64,000 nt of DNA from Ectopseudomonas oleovorans (GCF_003052605.1 NZ_QASO01000001.1:24425-88424); one strand, 5' to 3'. Counted from the stretch's first letter, positions 42,269 through 51,787 are shown. Translations and numbers: made by a program. Notes: generated by a model not told the origin, from the sequence alone.

Positions 42269-43673
42269 CGGCTTGCTCAAGTGGCTGATGATCCCGGTCG
42301 CCTTGCTGGTGTTGTTTGTTGCCATCCGGCTGTTCTCCGGTGGAAGCACGTCGGCACCGCCCGCGGCGGATGCAGGCGCCAAGCTCACGCCCGAGGAAAT
42401 GAAGGCGCTGGGCATCGAAGGCGATACCCCGCGCGACACCGTTGCAACCCTGGTGGCCCAGGTGAAGCAATTGCGCACCGAGCTTCAGACCGCGCTGACC
42501 GACAACAAGTCGCAGCGCGAGGAGAACCAGCGGCTACGCCAGCGCGAAAACTCCATCGACCAGCGCATCAATTCGGCCCTCGAATCCGAGCGCTCGAACC
42601 TGCGCCGCGACCAGGAACAGGCGGCCAGTGCGCGCCAGCAGACCGAAGGGCTGCTCGCCGACCTGCAGCGGCGTCTGGACAGCATCGGCGGGCGCGGCGG
42701 CGGCCATGCCGATCTGCCCGTGGGCCTGGGGCTGCGCGATGGCGACGAGGCCGGCATGGAAGGCGGCATGCGGTGGGTCGAGCCGGACGACGCGAAGACC
42801 GAGGGGCGCAACGGCAGTCGTGGCGCGGGCAGCGGCGTGAGCTTCCCGACGAGCTTCGGCTCCGCGCAAAGCACGCTGGAAACGACCGCGGAAACCGTGG
42901 CGAACGCCGGCGCACGTGCTGCAGGCGTCAAGAGCGCCACGCCGGTCTATACCGTGCCGACAGACTCGACGCTCATGGGCTCCGTGGCGATGACGGCACT
43001 GATTGGGCGGGTGCCGATCGACGGCACCGTGAACGACCCGTATCCCTTTAAAGTCCTGGTCGGCGCCGACAACCTGACCGCCAACGGCATTGACATTCCC
43101 GACGTGGCCGGCGCCGTGTTCAGCGGAACCGCATCGGGCGACTGGACGCTCTCGTGCGTGCGCGGCCAGGTGCGCAGCATCACCTTCGTCTTCAACGACG
43201 GCACGATCCGCACGATCCCCGAAGACCGCGAAGGCAACCAGCAGAACAACCAGCAACGCGACGGCTTGGGCTGGATCAGCGATCCGCACGGCATCCCCTG
43301 CGTCAGCGGCGAGCGGCGCAGCAACGCCCAGCAGTACCTCGGCTCCCAGGCCCTGATCACGGCCGCCGGTGCCGGCGTGGCCTCGCTCATCGAGAGCGAC
43401 AGCGGCCGCATGTCCTACGTCGGCTCGGACGGCTCCATCGGCACCGTGGGCATCAGCGGCCAGGAAGCGGTCGGACAGATCCTCGCGGGCGGCGTGCGGG
43501 ACATGTCGGCCTGGGTCAACAAGCTTTACGGCCAGGCGTTCGCCGCCGTCTATGTGCAGCCCGGCGCCAAGGTCGCCGTTCATCTCGAAAAGCCGCTCGC
43601 CATCGATCACGACCCCGAAGGTCGCAAGGTCGATCACCGTGCAGGAGAAAGCCATGCGCTCGAACTTGACTAA
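42258..43673 (+). CDS. TIGR03752-family ICE protein (TraB/VirB10-like)
   Basis: A 471-residue protein with an N-terminal membrane anchor (LMIPVALLVLFVAIRLF), a coiled coil (residues about 60-130) and a C-terminal VirB10-type domain (IPVDG-like RVPIDGTVNDPYPFKVLVGA). ATG 42258 is preferred over the upstream in-frame ATG because AAGGAGG precedes it. Channel-spanning scaffold. Confidence 0.85.
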   Translation: MRSNGLLKWLMIPVALLVLFVAIRLFSGGSTSAPPAADAGAKLTPEEMKALGIEGDTPRDTVATLVAQVKQLRTELQTALTDNKSQREENQRLRQRENSIDQRINSALESERSNLRRDQEQAASARQQTEGLLADLQRRLDSIGGRGGGHADLPVGLGLRDGDEAGMEGGMRWVEPDDAKTEGRNGSRGAGSGVSFPTSFGSAQSTLETTAETVANAGARAAGVKSATPVYTVPTDSTLMGSVAMTALIGRVPIDGTVNDPYPFKVLVGADNLTANGIDIPDVAGAVFSGTASGDWTLSCVRGQVRSITFVFNDGTIRTIPEDREGNQQNNQQRDGLGWISDPHGIPCVSGERRSNAQQYLGSQALITAAGAGVASLIESDSGRMSYVGSDGSIGTVGISGQEAVGQILAGGVRDMSAWVNKLYGQAFAAVYVQPGAKVAVHLEKPLAIDHDPEGRKVDHRAGESHALELD

Positions 43674-44091
43674 GGGCCTGGCGCTGGCCCTCGCCGTCGC
43701 GGTGCTCGGCGGCTGCGCCACCAGCAAGGAAAAACTGCTGACCCATAGCGACCGCACCATGATGGACATCTGGCAGCAGGAAACAGGCGGCAGCGGTGGC
43801 ACCGGCCAGGTCGCACGCCGGCAGTTGCTCGACGCGCGCCAGAGCCTGCGCCGGCCGCTGACCGACGCCGACGTGCAGGCCACGCCCGCTGAGCAGATGC
43901 GCTACACGCGCACGGCGCGCAACGAGGTCTATCGCCAGTTCCACCGGCTGCCGAATCCCGATCTCGTCATGTACGTGTATCCGCACCTGGCGGGCACCGA
44001 CCCCGTTCCCGTGCCGGGCTACACGACGGTTTTCCCGCTATACCAGCGCGTGCAATACGCCATGCCGGGCGAGCGCGTGGAGGACTACTGA
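43654..44091 (+). CDS. TIGR03751-family transfer lipoprotein
   Basis: A 145-residue lipoprotein with a signal ending at LGGC (Cys near residue 21). LPNPDLVMYVYPHLAG is conserved. Likely VirB7/TraV equivalent. Overlaps the upstream gene and shares 1 nt with the ATPase start. Confidence 0.85.
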   Translation: MRSNLTKGLALALAVAVLGGCATSKEKLLTHSDRTMMDIWQQETGGSGGTGQVARRQLLDARQSLRRPLTDADVQATPAEQMRYTRTARNEVYRQFHRLPNPDLVMYVYPHLAGTDPVPVPGYTTVFPLYQRVQYAMPGERVEDY

Positions 44092-46970
44092 TGCGCTGGA
44101 AGCTCCCTTGGCCAAAGCTGGCCGCATCCGGCGCTGGCGGTGACGAGCAGCCGGACGGCTGGCAGCGCCACGTCGAGGCCTTGCGCCAGGCCGGCATCCC
44201 CGAACCCGGCGCGGCGGTCCTGGGCCGCAGGCCGGCGACCGTGGCCGACGAGCAAGCGCTGTACGACGTCGCACCGTCGTTCGCGGAACTGCTGCCTTGG
44301 GTGGAGTTCCTGCCGCAGTCGAAGTCCATGCTGCTGGAGGATGGGCAGTCGGTCGCTGCCTTCTACGAGCTGGTGCCGCTGGGCACCGAGGGCCGGGAAC
44401 CCGGCTGGCTCGCGCATGCCCGCGATGCCTTGGAGAACGCGCTCCAGGACTCGTTCGATGAGCTGGACGAAAACCCCTGGGTGCTCCAGCTCTACGCCCA
44501 GGACGAGCCCAGCTTCGACCAGTACATACAGACCCTGCGCGACTACGTGCAGCCGCGCGCCCGCGACACCGCGTTCACCGAGTTCTACCTGCGCTTCTTC
44601 GGCCACCACCTGCGCGCGGTCGCCAAGCCGGGCGGCCTGTTCGAGGACACGGTGGTCACGCGGCTGCGCTGGCGCGGCCAGACGCGGCGGGTGCGCATGG
44701 TGATCTATCGCCGTGCCACCGGGCAGGCAAGCCGCCGCGGCCAGACGCCCGAGCAGATGCTGAACATCGTTTGCGACCGCCTGTGCGGCGGCCTGGCGAA
44801 CGCCGGCATCCAGGCACGGCGCATAGTCGCAGCCGACGTCCACGACTGGCTGCTGCGCTGGTTCAATCCGCGCCCCGCGATGCTCGGGCCGAGTGCAGAG
44901 GACCGGGAGCGCTTCTACGCGCTGGCGCGCTACCCCGACGAGGCCGAGGACGGCGAAATCGAGCTGGCGAGCGGGCGGGATTTCAGCCAGCGGTTGTTCT
45001 TCGGTCAGCCACGCTCCGACGTGGAGCACGGCACCTGGTACTTCGACGGCATGCCGCACCGCGTGCTGATCACCGACCGGCTGCGCATGCCGCCCGGCAC
45101 CGGACACCTGACCGGCGAGACCCGCAAAGGGGATGCCATCAACACGCTGTTCGACCAGATGCCGGAAGACACCTTGCTTTGTCTCACGATGGTCGCCACG
45201 CCGCAGGATGTCCTGGAAGCGGATCTCAACCACCTGGCGAAGAAGGCCGTGGGCGAGACGCTGGCGTCGGAGCAGACGTTGAAGGACGTGCAGGAAGCCC
45301 GCTCCCTCATCGGCAGCGCGCACAAGCTCTACCGGGGGACGCTGGCGTTCTACCTGCGCGGACGCGACGAAGCCGAACTGGACCGGCGCGGCCTGGACCT
45401 GGCGAACGTGATGCTCAACGCCGGCTTGCAGCCGGTGCGCGAGGACGACGAGGTGGCACCGCTCAACAGCTACTTGCGCTGGCTGCCGTGCTGCTACAAC
45501 CCCGGCCAGGATCGGCGCAGGTGGTACACCCAACTGATGTTCGCGCAGCACATCGCGAACGTGTCGCCGGTGTGGGGCCGCGCCCAGGGCACGGGGCACC
45601 CCGGCATCACGATGTTCAACCGTGGTGGCGGCCCGATTACGTTTGACCCCTTGAACAGGTTGGACCGGCAGATGAACGCCCATCTCTTCCTGTTCGGTCC
45701 CACCGGCTCGGGCAAGTCCGCGACGCTCAACAACCTCTTGAACCAGATCACGGCGATATACCGCCCGCGGCTGTTCATCGTGGAGGCCGGCAACAGCTTC
45801 GGCCTGTTCAGCGATTTCGCCAAGCGCTTGGGTCTCACCGTGAACCGGGTCAAGCTGGCCCCTGGCTCAGGCATCAGCCTCGCGCCGTTCGCCGATGCGC
45901 GCCGGCTGATCGAAACGCCGAGCGACATGCAGACGCTCGATGCCGACGCGCTGGACGAGGACCTTCCCCCGGATGCCTCGGCCATGGAGGCGGACGAGCA
46001 GCGCGACGTGCTCGGCGAATTGGAGATCACGGCGCGGCTGATGATCACCGGCGGCGAGGACAAGGAAGAAGCCCGGATGACGCGGGCCGACCGCTCGCTG
46101 ATCCGCCAGTGCATCCTCGACGCCGCCGAGCACTGCCACGGTGGAGGTGGTAGCGAGAAGCGCACGGTGCTCACGCGCGACGTGCGCAACGCGCTGCGCA
46201 CTCGCGGCCAGGACCCGACGCTGCCCGAGATGCGGCGCGTGCGGCTGCTGGAGATGGCGGACGCGATGGATATGTTCTGCCAAGGCACGGACGGCGAGAT
46301 GTTCGACCGCGACGGCACACCATGGCCGGAAGCCGACATCACCCTGGTCGATCTGGCGACCTACGCCCGCGAGGGTTACAACGCGCAGCTCTCCATCGCC
46401 TACATCAGCCTGATCAGCACGGTGAACAACATCGCCGAACGCGACCAGTATTTGGGGCGCCCGATCATCAATGTGACCGACGAAGGTCACGTGATCACCA
46501 AGAATCCGCTGCTCGCGCCCTATGTGGTCAAGATCACGAAGATGTGGCGCAAGTTGGGGGCCTGGTTCTGGCTTGCTACGCAAAATATCGACGATCTGCC
46601 GCGCGCCGCAGAGCCCATGTTGAACATGATCGAGTGGTGGATCTGTCTCAGCATGCCGCCCGATGAAGTCGAGAAGATCGCGCGGTTCCGCGAACTCTCG
46701 CCCGCGCAGAAGGCGCTGATGCTTTCGGCGCGCAAAGAGGCGGGGAAATTCACCGAGGGCGTCATTCTCTCCAAGAGCATGGAAGTGCTGTTCCGTGCCG
46801 TGCCGCCGAGCCTGTACCTCGCCCTCGCACAGACAGAACCCGAGGAGAAGGCCGAACGCTACCAGCTCATGCAGCAATACGGCTGCACCGAACTGGAGGC
46901 GGCCTTCCGGGTCGCCGAGAAGATCGACCAGGCGCGCGGCATCGAGTCGCCGGCCCTGGAACTGTCGTAA
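44091..46970 (+). CDS. VirB4/TraC-type conjugative ATPase (PFL_4706)
   Basis: A 959-residue ATPase. Walker A LFGPTGSGKSATLNN near residue 540 and Walker B INVTDEGHVI near residue 797; ATQNIDDLPRAAEPMLNMIE is the C-terminal motif of VirB4 proteins. Energises pilus assembly and secretion. TIGR03744 family. Confidence 0.93.
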   Translation: MRWKLPWPKLAASGAGGDEQPDGWQRHVEALRQAGIPEPGAAVLGRRPATVADEQALYDVAPSFAELLPWVEFLPQSKSMLLEDGQSVAAFYELVPLGTEGREPGWLAHARDALENALQDSFDELDENPWVLQLYAQDEPSFDQYIQTLRDYVQPRARDTAFTEFYLRFFGHHLRAVAKPGGLFEDTVVTRLRWRGQTRRVRMVIYRRATGQASRRGQTPEQMLNIVCDRLCGGLANAGIQARRIVAADVHDWLLRWFNPRPAMLGPSAEDRERFYALARYPDEAEDGEIELASGRDFSQRLFFGQPRSDVEHGTWYFDGMPHRVLITDRLRMPPGTGHLTGETRKGDAINTLFDQMPEDTLLCLTMVATPQDVLEADLNHLAKKAVGETLASEQTLKDVQEARSLIGSAHKLYRGTLAFYLRGRDEAELDRRGLDLANVMLNAGLQPVREDDEVAPLNSYLRWLPCCYNPGQDRRRWYTQLMFAQHIANVSPVWGRAQGTGHPGITMFNRGGGPITFDPLNRLDRQMNAHLFLFGPTGSGKSATLNNLLNQITAIYRPRLFIVEAGNSFGLFSDFAKRLGLTVNRVKLAPGSGISLAPFADARRLIETPSDMQTLDADALDEDLPPDASAMEADEQRDVLGELEITARLMITGGEDKEEARMTRADRSLIRQCILDAAEHCHGGGGSEKRTVLTRDVRNALRTRGQDPTLPEMRRVRLLEMADAMDMFCQGTDGEMFDRDGTPWPEADITLVDLATYAREGYNAQLSIAYISLISTVNNIAERDQYLGRPIINVTDEGHVITKNPLLAPYVVKITKMWRKLGAWFWLATQNIDDLPRAAEPMLNMIEWWICLSMPPDEVEKIARFRELSPAQKALMLSARKEAGKFTEGVILSKSMEVLFRAVPPSLYLALAQTEPEEKAERYQLMQQYGCTELEAAFRVAEKIDQARGIESPALELS

Positions 46971-46983
46971 GCCGGAGAACGCC

Positions 46984-47769
46984 ATGGAACCGAAACGTCC
47001 TTCCATCCCGATGCAGGTCCAGGCGTTCCGCCGCCGCACTCGGCGGCCTCGCTGGCCCTGGGTATTGGCTGCTGCACTGGTCGCGCTGCTGCTGATCTGG
47101 CTGGTGTTCCGGTCGCCCGGCGAATCCCCGCCGCAGCCGCCCGCGCCGGCCAGCATGACGCAGCCTTCCGGGCCGCCCTGGCAGATGGGCAATCCGGAGG
47201 GCCGCTTCACGCTGACGCTCTATGCCGACCTGGAATGCCCGTTCTGCCGGGAGTACTTCCCGCAGCTCAAGCGCTGGGTCGGCAACAACACCGACGTGGC
47301 GCTGCAATGGCACCACCAGCCGCTGGCCGCGCACGAGCCGGCCGCGTCGGCCGAGGCTCGTCTGGCCGAGTGCGCCGCTGAAGCTGGCGGGCATGCTGCG
47401 TTCTGGCAAGCCGTCGAATGGGTCTATGCCCACACGCGCAGCGACGGCCAGGGCTTGCCCGATGGCTTGCGTTACCCCGAAACAACGTCAGCCATCGAGC
47501 AGTGCATGGCGAGCGAGCGGCCCAACGCGGCCATCCGCGCCCAGGCCGCAGAAGCCACCAAGAGCGGCGTGACCGCCACACCGTCGCTGCGGCTGCTCGA
47601 TCGCCAGACGGGCCAGGCCATCCTGCTGCAGGGGCCTATCGAGGGCGATGCCTTGCTGTCGGCCATGGACATGCTGGCGGCTGGGGGCATGGCCAGCGAC
47701 GCGGCGGCTTCACCCGCCACCGCCACATCCGAAATGCCTGCCGACGTTGTCGGTGACATGCCCAGGTAG
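46984..47769 (+). CDS. DsbA-family thioredoxin-fold protein
   Basis: A 261-residue protein with a single N-terminal membrane anchor (VLAAALVALLLIWLVF) and a DsbA/thioredoxin domain with active site ECPFCREYFPQLK. Likely introduces or isomerises disulfides in T4SS proteins. The structured RNA copy 4 begins at its stop codon. Confidence 0.85.
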   Translation: MEPKRPSIPMQVQAFRRRTRRPRWPWVLAAALVALLLIWLVFRSPGESPPQPPAPASMTQPSGPPWQMGNPEGRFTLTLYADLECPFCREYFPQLKRWVGNNTDVALQWHHQPLAAHEPAASAEARLAECAAEAGGHAAFWQAVEWVYAHTRSDGQGLPDGLRYPETTSAIEQCMASERPNAAIRAQAAEATKSGVTATPSLRLLDRQTGQAILLQGPIEGDALLSAMDMLAAGGMASDAAASPATATSEMPADVVGDMPR

Positions 47770-47915
47770 CCCTCGGTCTTGGAGGCTACGGCGCGGCTTG
47801 CCGCGCTGACCGCGACCCGTTCGCTTCGCATCCTGGCTGCGAACAATCACCGCTGCGCGGTGGTGGATGCACCTTGTTCCGCTGTTTCATCCCCAGGAGG
47901 GCTTGCCCTCCCAGG
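47766..47915 (+). ncRNA. Structured leader RNA, copy 4 of 4
   Basis: P1: GTAGCC (47766-47771)/GGCTAC (47784-47789). P2: GCGCGG (47791-47796)/CCGCGC (47801-47806) closed by CTTG. P3: GTTCGC (47819-47824)/GCGAAC (47839-47844). P4: CACCGC (47848-47853)/GCGGTG (47857-47862). Pseudoknot: GCATC (47828-47832) with GATGC (47866-47870). A terminal hairpin of GGAGGG/CCCTCC type lies just before the radC start region. Confidence 0.78.
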
Positions 47916-47949
47916 GCGGCGTCCTCCGTTCACATTCTGGAGGTTCGCC

Positions 47950-48444
47950 ATGTCTCTCGTCGTCAACGACTCCTGCGTGGAGCCACGTTTTTCCCCTGCG
48001 TCCCAATCCGATGACTGGATCATCCGGCAAGCGATCGTGCTGCTGGAGCAGCGGGTCTTCAAGAAGGGGCCATCCCTGGATCAGCCTGCGGCCGTCAAGG
48101 ACTACCTGCGCCTGAAACTGGCCGCCGAGCCGAACGAAATCTTCGCCGTCGTGTTTCTCAACAGCATGCACGAGGTGCTGGCCTATGAGCCGATGTTCAA
48201 GGGTACGGTCCATTCGACCACGGTGCATGCGCGCCCAATCGTGCAGCGCGCCCTGGAACTTAACGCCGCTGCGGTCATTTTTTCGCACCAACACCCTTCG
48301 GGCTGCACGGAGCCGTCAAGCGCGGACCGCGCGTTGACCCAGACGCTGAAGACCGCGCTGGCGCTGATCGACGTGAGGGTGCTGGATCACCTCATCGTCG
48401 GCCAGGGCACGCCGTACTCGTTCGCGGAATCCGGCCTGCTGTAG
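47950..48444 (+). CDS. radC: RadC/JAB-domain protein
   Basis: A 164-residue RadC-type MPN/JAMM protein. VFLNSMHEVLAYEPMFKGTV and the metal motif FSHQHPSGCTEPSSAD are present (HQHPSG in place of the common HNHPSG). It is conserved in ICEs and plasmids; its role is unclear, perhaps antirestriction or repair. ATG 47950 with GGAGG. Preceded by the structured RNA and followed by a terminator. Confidence 0.92.
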   Translation: MSLVVNDSCVEPRFSPASQSDDWIIRQAIVLLEQRVFKKGPSLDQPAAVKDYLRLKLAAEPNEIFAVVFLNSMHEVLAYEPMFKGTVHSTTVHARPIVQRALELNAAAVIFSHQHPSGCTEPSSADRALTQTLKTALALIDVRVLDHLIVGQGTPYSFAESGLL

Positions 48445-48471
48445 CGACGGCATCGGCTTGCTAATCCAAGT

Positions 48472-48494
48472 GGAGGCTTCGGCCTCCGCTTTTT
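48472..48494 (+). terminator. Rho-independent terminator after radC
   Basis: GGAGGC-TTCG-GCCTCC is followed by GCTTTTTC. It closes the radC unit before the TTGTTTGTTG motif at 48540. Confidence 0.85.
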
Positions 48495-48539
48495 CATTGG
48501 CGCGAGACAAGCAGGTATGCGGGCAGTGCGCGATGCGCA

Positions 48540-48549
48540 TTGTTTGTTG
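48540..48549 (+). promoter_or_regulatory. Shared promoter motif before the traU-like operon
   Basis: GATGCGCATTGTTTGTTG, 57 nt before the start at 48607 and after the radC terminator. The match to the copy before 25059 extends over 14 nt. Confidence 0.55.
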
Positions 48550-48606
48550 GGGCCGCGTCGGCTTCGCGTTTGACTACGGCTCTGATCAACTTCAAGGGCA
48601 CGCGAC

Positions 48607-49053
48607 ATGCCAGCACCTCTTTCCAGGTTCGCGCCGGGCTGGGGAACCCTCGGCCTGGCCGTAGCGCTGCCGGCAGCCCTGGCCGTTTTCAGCCCGGCCA
48701 CCTTCGCCGCCGACGTGGTGGTCGTCACCGACAGCCGCCACCCGGTCAAGACCATGGGTGGCGAGCGGCTGATCGAGCTGGACGAAGCCCACAGGATTGA
48801 AGCGGAGCTTTCCGTGGGACTGCCCACCGACCCCGAACAGGCGATGGCCATCGTCAAGCGCCGGTTGAATGGCGGCGGTGCCGATCTACAGCGACGCATT
48901 GCTTCTGCATACCAAGGCGTCACCGACGCATGGAGCCTCGGCATCACCAGCCTCCCGGCCGTCGTTGTGGACCAGCGCTACGTGGTCTATGGCGAGCCGG
49001 ACGTGGCTCGCGCCGTCGCGCGCATCGAGCAGCACCGGAGGGCGCAGCCGTGA
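48607..49053 (+). CDS. TIGR03757-family ICE protein (DUF1525)
   Basis: A 148-residue secreted protein with a signal peptide (to about residue 35). VVVVTDSRHPVKTMGGERLIELDEA and ITSLPAVVVDQRYVVYG are family signatures; thioredoxin-like in context. Overlaps the next gene (GTGA). Confidence 0.85.
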   Translation: MPAPLSRFAPGWGTLGLAVALPAALAVFSPATFAADVVVVTDSRHPVKTMGGERLIELDEAHRIEAELSVGLPTDPEQAMAIVKRRLNGGGADLQRRIASAYQGVTDAWSLGITSLPAVVVDQRYVVYGEPDVARAVARIEQHRRAQP

Positions 49054-49997
49054 TCCGTCCATTCGACCTGTTGCGCCGCCTGCGCGTTGCCGTGGCCTCG
49101 CTGCTGCTGTTCAGTGCCACCGGCAGCTACGCCCTCAACACCGCCACCATCGTCGGCTCGGTGGCGTCGCCCGACTGCCTCGAATACCGCGTCGTCGGCA
49201 TCTGCTATTGGCTCTACTGCACCTGGACGGGCTGCACGGTGCGCACGTCGATCAAGGTGCGCCACTACATCCCCGATGCAGTGGTGTCGTCGTACTCGAA
49301 TACCGGCGAAAACCCCTGGATCGAAGTCCGGGCAATGAGCACGCCCAATCCGTCCGCTCATGCAGGCGGCGACGGGACGACGAACGAGGACCACGAAAAC
49401 AACCTCGCGAAATTCAAGAACGCGGATGTCATCGGCCACCCCGGCGCCGAGGTGTTCAACCAGTTCGTCTCGTCCTCGGGCTACTTCTGCGAGGGCGCGG
49501 GCACGGCGTTCATGCCGTATCTGCTCAGCACCCTGGATACGCTGGCCTGGCGCTACAACGTGCCCGAGATGGCCTACCCGGAAGCGCTGATTCCGGGCCG
49601 GCGCGAGGTTGGCGCACGCACCACGATGAACCTTTGGGGCAACGTGTATCCCCGCGGCGGCTTCCTGCACCAAACCGACGACTTCAAGGCCGGCGCAGTG
49701 GTGGCCCAGCGTGCGGGCGATGTCGTCACGCGCCGCGGGCAGATCCACGTCTATCAGCCGTTGCTTGCCAACTCCCGCGACGGCTACTGGCCGGCCGGCG
49801 CGCTGATGGAAGGCGATGCCTCCACCGGCAAGTGGCAAGAACTCACGCCCGTCCTGTCCTCGTCCTGCACGGTTTTCCCGCGCAGCGGCTTCCTTACCCA
49901 GGCGCAGCAAGGCGACTACGCATGGGCGCTGTGGCGGCCGTATGCCTGCTGCGAGCGCCGGGGCCAGGTTTTCCTGGGCAGCGTCGATTTCCTCTGA
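49050..49997 (+). CDS. TIGR03756-family ICE protein (TraU-like)
   Basis: A 315-residue secreted protein. The start is a GTG at 49050 overlapping the previous stop, with GGAGG upstream. Cys-rich: PDCLEYRVVGICYWLYCTWT, as in TraU-like proteins of the SXT/ICE systems. Conserved in all MPF-G systems. Confidence 0.85.
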   Translation: MIRPFDLLRRLRVAVASLLLFSATGSYALNTATIVGSVASPDCLEYRVVGICYWLYCTWTGCTVRTSIKVRHYIPDAVVSSYSNTGENPWIEVRAMSTPNPSAHAGGDGTTNEDHENNLAKFKNADVIGHPGAEVFNQFVSSSGYFCEGAGTAFMPYLLSTLDTLAWRYNVPEMAYPEALIPGRREVGARTTMNLWGNVYPRGGFLHQTDDFKAGAVVAQRAGDVVTRRGQIHVYQPLLANSRDGYWPAGALMEGDASTGKWQELTPVLSSSCTVFPRSGFLTQAQQGDYAWALWRPYACCERRGQVFLGSVDFL

Positions 49998-50006
49998 GGT
50001 GGTGCC

Positions 50007-51404
50007 ATGAAGTTCCGTCCTGCATTCAATCCGTTCTCCCGCCGGGCACGCCGCACGGAGATCGTCCTGGCGCTGGCCGGCGCGCTCGCGCTGGGCAGCG
50101 GCGTGGCCTGGGGTCAACTGGGATACCAGACCAGCGGCAGCGTCATCGGCGATGACGTCATGTACTCGATTGGCGGCGGCAACGCCGTGTCGATGGGACG
50201 TGCGGCCGGCATGCGCTCCATCGGCGTCGGCGTGGGCTGGAACAGCAACTTGATCTGCGGTGACATGAGCATCCAGACCACGTTGAGGAATCAACTCAAT
50301 GGCATCACCAACGGTTTTCAGCAGATCATGAGCAACGTCATTCAGAGCGCCACGAGCGCCGTGGCATCTCTGCCCGCGTTGATCATCCAGCGGGCCGATC
50401 CCGGTCTGTACAACCTGCTCACCAATGGCGTGCTGCAGGCGCGACTCGATTTCGACCGCAGCAAGCTGACGTGCCGTGCCATGGCCGAGAAGATGGCCGA
50501 AACGGCGGGCGGCCAGCTCGGCTGGAGCCAGATGGCCGAAGGCCTGGCGCTGCGCGATGCCGTGTCGAGCACGGATGCAGTCTCGGCCATCGAGCAGGCC
50601 GAAACACGCCGCGGCAATGACGGCGTGCCGTGGGTCGGGGGCAGCAACGCGGGCGGCTCCGGACAGCCCGCAATCAGGGTCGTTGGCGATGTCACCCGCG
50701 CCGGCTACAACCTGGTCAACGGCCGCGGCGTGACCGACACCTCGTCCATCGCGCCGTCCAGTTGCGGCAGCCTCTCATGCCAGACCTGGACCTCGCCGCA
50801 GGCCGCCGTCGAGTGGGCTACGCGCGTGCTCGGCGAGAAGGAGCAGCGCACGTGCGATGCCTGCACCAAGACCGAGACGACGCCCGGCGTCGGGCTCACG
50901 CCGCTGATCCAGGAAGAGTACGACACCAAGCTGCAAGCGCTCCAGGATCTTGTCTCCAAGGCGAAGAACACGACGCCAGAGAACCTGCGCGAGGCCGGCA
51001 GCGCGTCGCTGCCCATCACGCGCGGCGTGATCGAGGCGCTGCGCGACGAGCCCGACCAGCACCTGCTGTCGCAGCGCCTGGCGTCCGAGGTCGCGCTGGC
51101 GTCCGTGCTGGAGAAGGCGCTGCTGCTGCAGCGCACGCTGCTCACGGGGAAGAAGGAGCCCAACGTCGCGGCCAACGAGCTTGCCGTTGAGGCGGTGAAC
51201 CACGAGAGCGACACGCTCGACCGCGAGATTCGCAACCTCAAGACCGAACTGGAGCTGCGGCGCGAGCTGGCGAACAACTCGCCCATGGCGATCATCCAGC
51301 GCCACGGCACGCGCGCGGCCGGCTCGCGCGGCATCTACGAGGGCGATCCTGTGCCGGATCGTCTCGACCAGCTCCAGAAGGGCAATCCGGGGAGTCGGCC
51401 ATGA
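50007..51404 (+). CDS. TIGR03755-family ICE protein (TraH-like)
   Basis: A 465-residue secreted protein with a signal peptide (LALAGALALGSGVAWG). SVIGDDVMYSIGGGNAVSMGRA is the family signature and the C-terminal part is coiled-coil. TraH/TraN-like role is inferred. Overlaps the next gene by 4 nt. Confidence 0.83.
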   Translation: MKFRPAFNPFSRRARRTEIVLALAGALALGSGVAWGQLGYQTSGSVIGDDVMYSIGGGNAVSMGRAAGMRSIGVGVGWNSNLICGDMSIQTTLRNQLNGITNGFQQIMSNVIQSATSAVASLPALIIQRADPGLYNLLTNGVLQARLDFDRSKLTCRAMAEKMAETAGGQLGWSQMAEGLALRDAVSSTDAVSAIEQAETRRGNDGVPWVGGSNAGGSGQPAIRVVGDVTRAGYNLVNGRGVTDTSSIAPSSCGSLSCQTWTSPQAAVEWATRVLGEKEQRTCDACTKTETTPGVGLTPLIQEEYDTKLQALQDLVSKAKNTTPENLREAGSASLPITRGVIEALRDEPDQHLLSQRLASEVALASVLEKALLLQRTLLTGKKEPNVAANELAVEAVNHESDTLDREIRNLKTELELRRELANNSPMAIIQRHGTRAAGSRGIYEGDPVPDRLDQLQKGNPGSRP

Positions 51405-51772
51405 GCCCGGCGCGCATGGCCTGGCGGCCGCTGCGCTGGTTGTTCAGCCGGCGCGCGACGAAGACGCTGCTGTGGCTGGTGCTGATCGTTGCCGCTGCCG
51501 TGGGGGCCAACGTCGCGGGCATCTACCTGGTCGGCAGCGTTGCAGGCTGGGAACGGTGGCTGGCGGCCTCCGCAGGGTATTTCTTCATCTGGCGGCTGTG
51601 CGTGTACGCGGCAACGGCCTATGGATGGTTCTGGATGCGCCGCCGGGTGCTGGCCCGCGAAGACCAAAGCGGGACGGGTGGGGAGGCGCGGCGCCGGCTG
51701 ATCCGCACCGAGGTCGCCGGCGTCGTCGCCATCGTCGCGCTGGAAGCCAGCCTGTTGATGCAGGCCGCTTGA
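51401..51772 (+). CDS. Small T4SS-linked membrane protein
   Basis: A 123-residue protein with about three membrane segments (residues 23-47, 52-75, 103-122). No family name recognised; conserved in place between TIGR03755 and traG. Confidence 0.65.
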   Translation: MSPARMAWRPLRWLFSRRATKTLLWLVLIVAAAVGANVAGIYLVGSVAGWERWLAASAGYFFIWRLCVYAATAYGWFWMRRRVLAREDQSGTGGEARRRLIRTEVAGVVAIVALEASLLMQAA

Positions 51773-51787
51773 GGGGAGATCGGGGCC

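Noticed and set aside
44085-45683. Minus-strand frame of over 500 codons
   Set aside because: Antisense to the VirB4-like ATPase, no recognisable domains.
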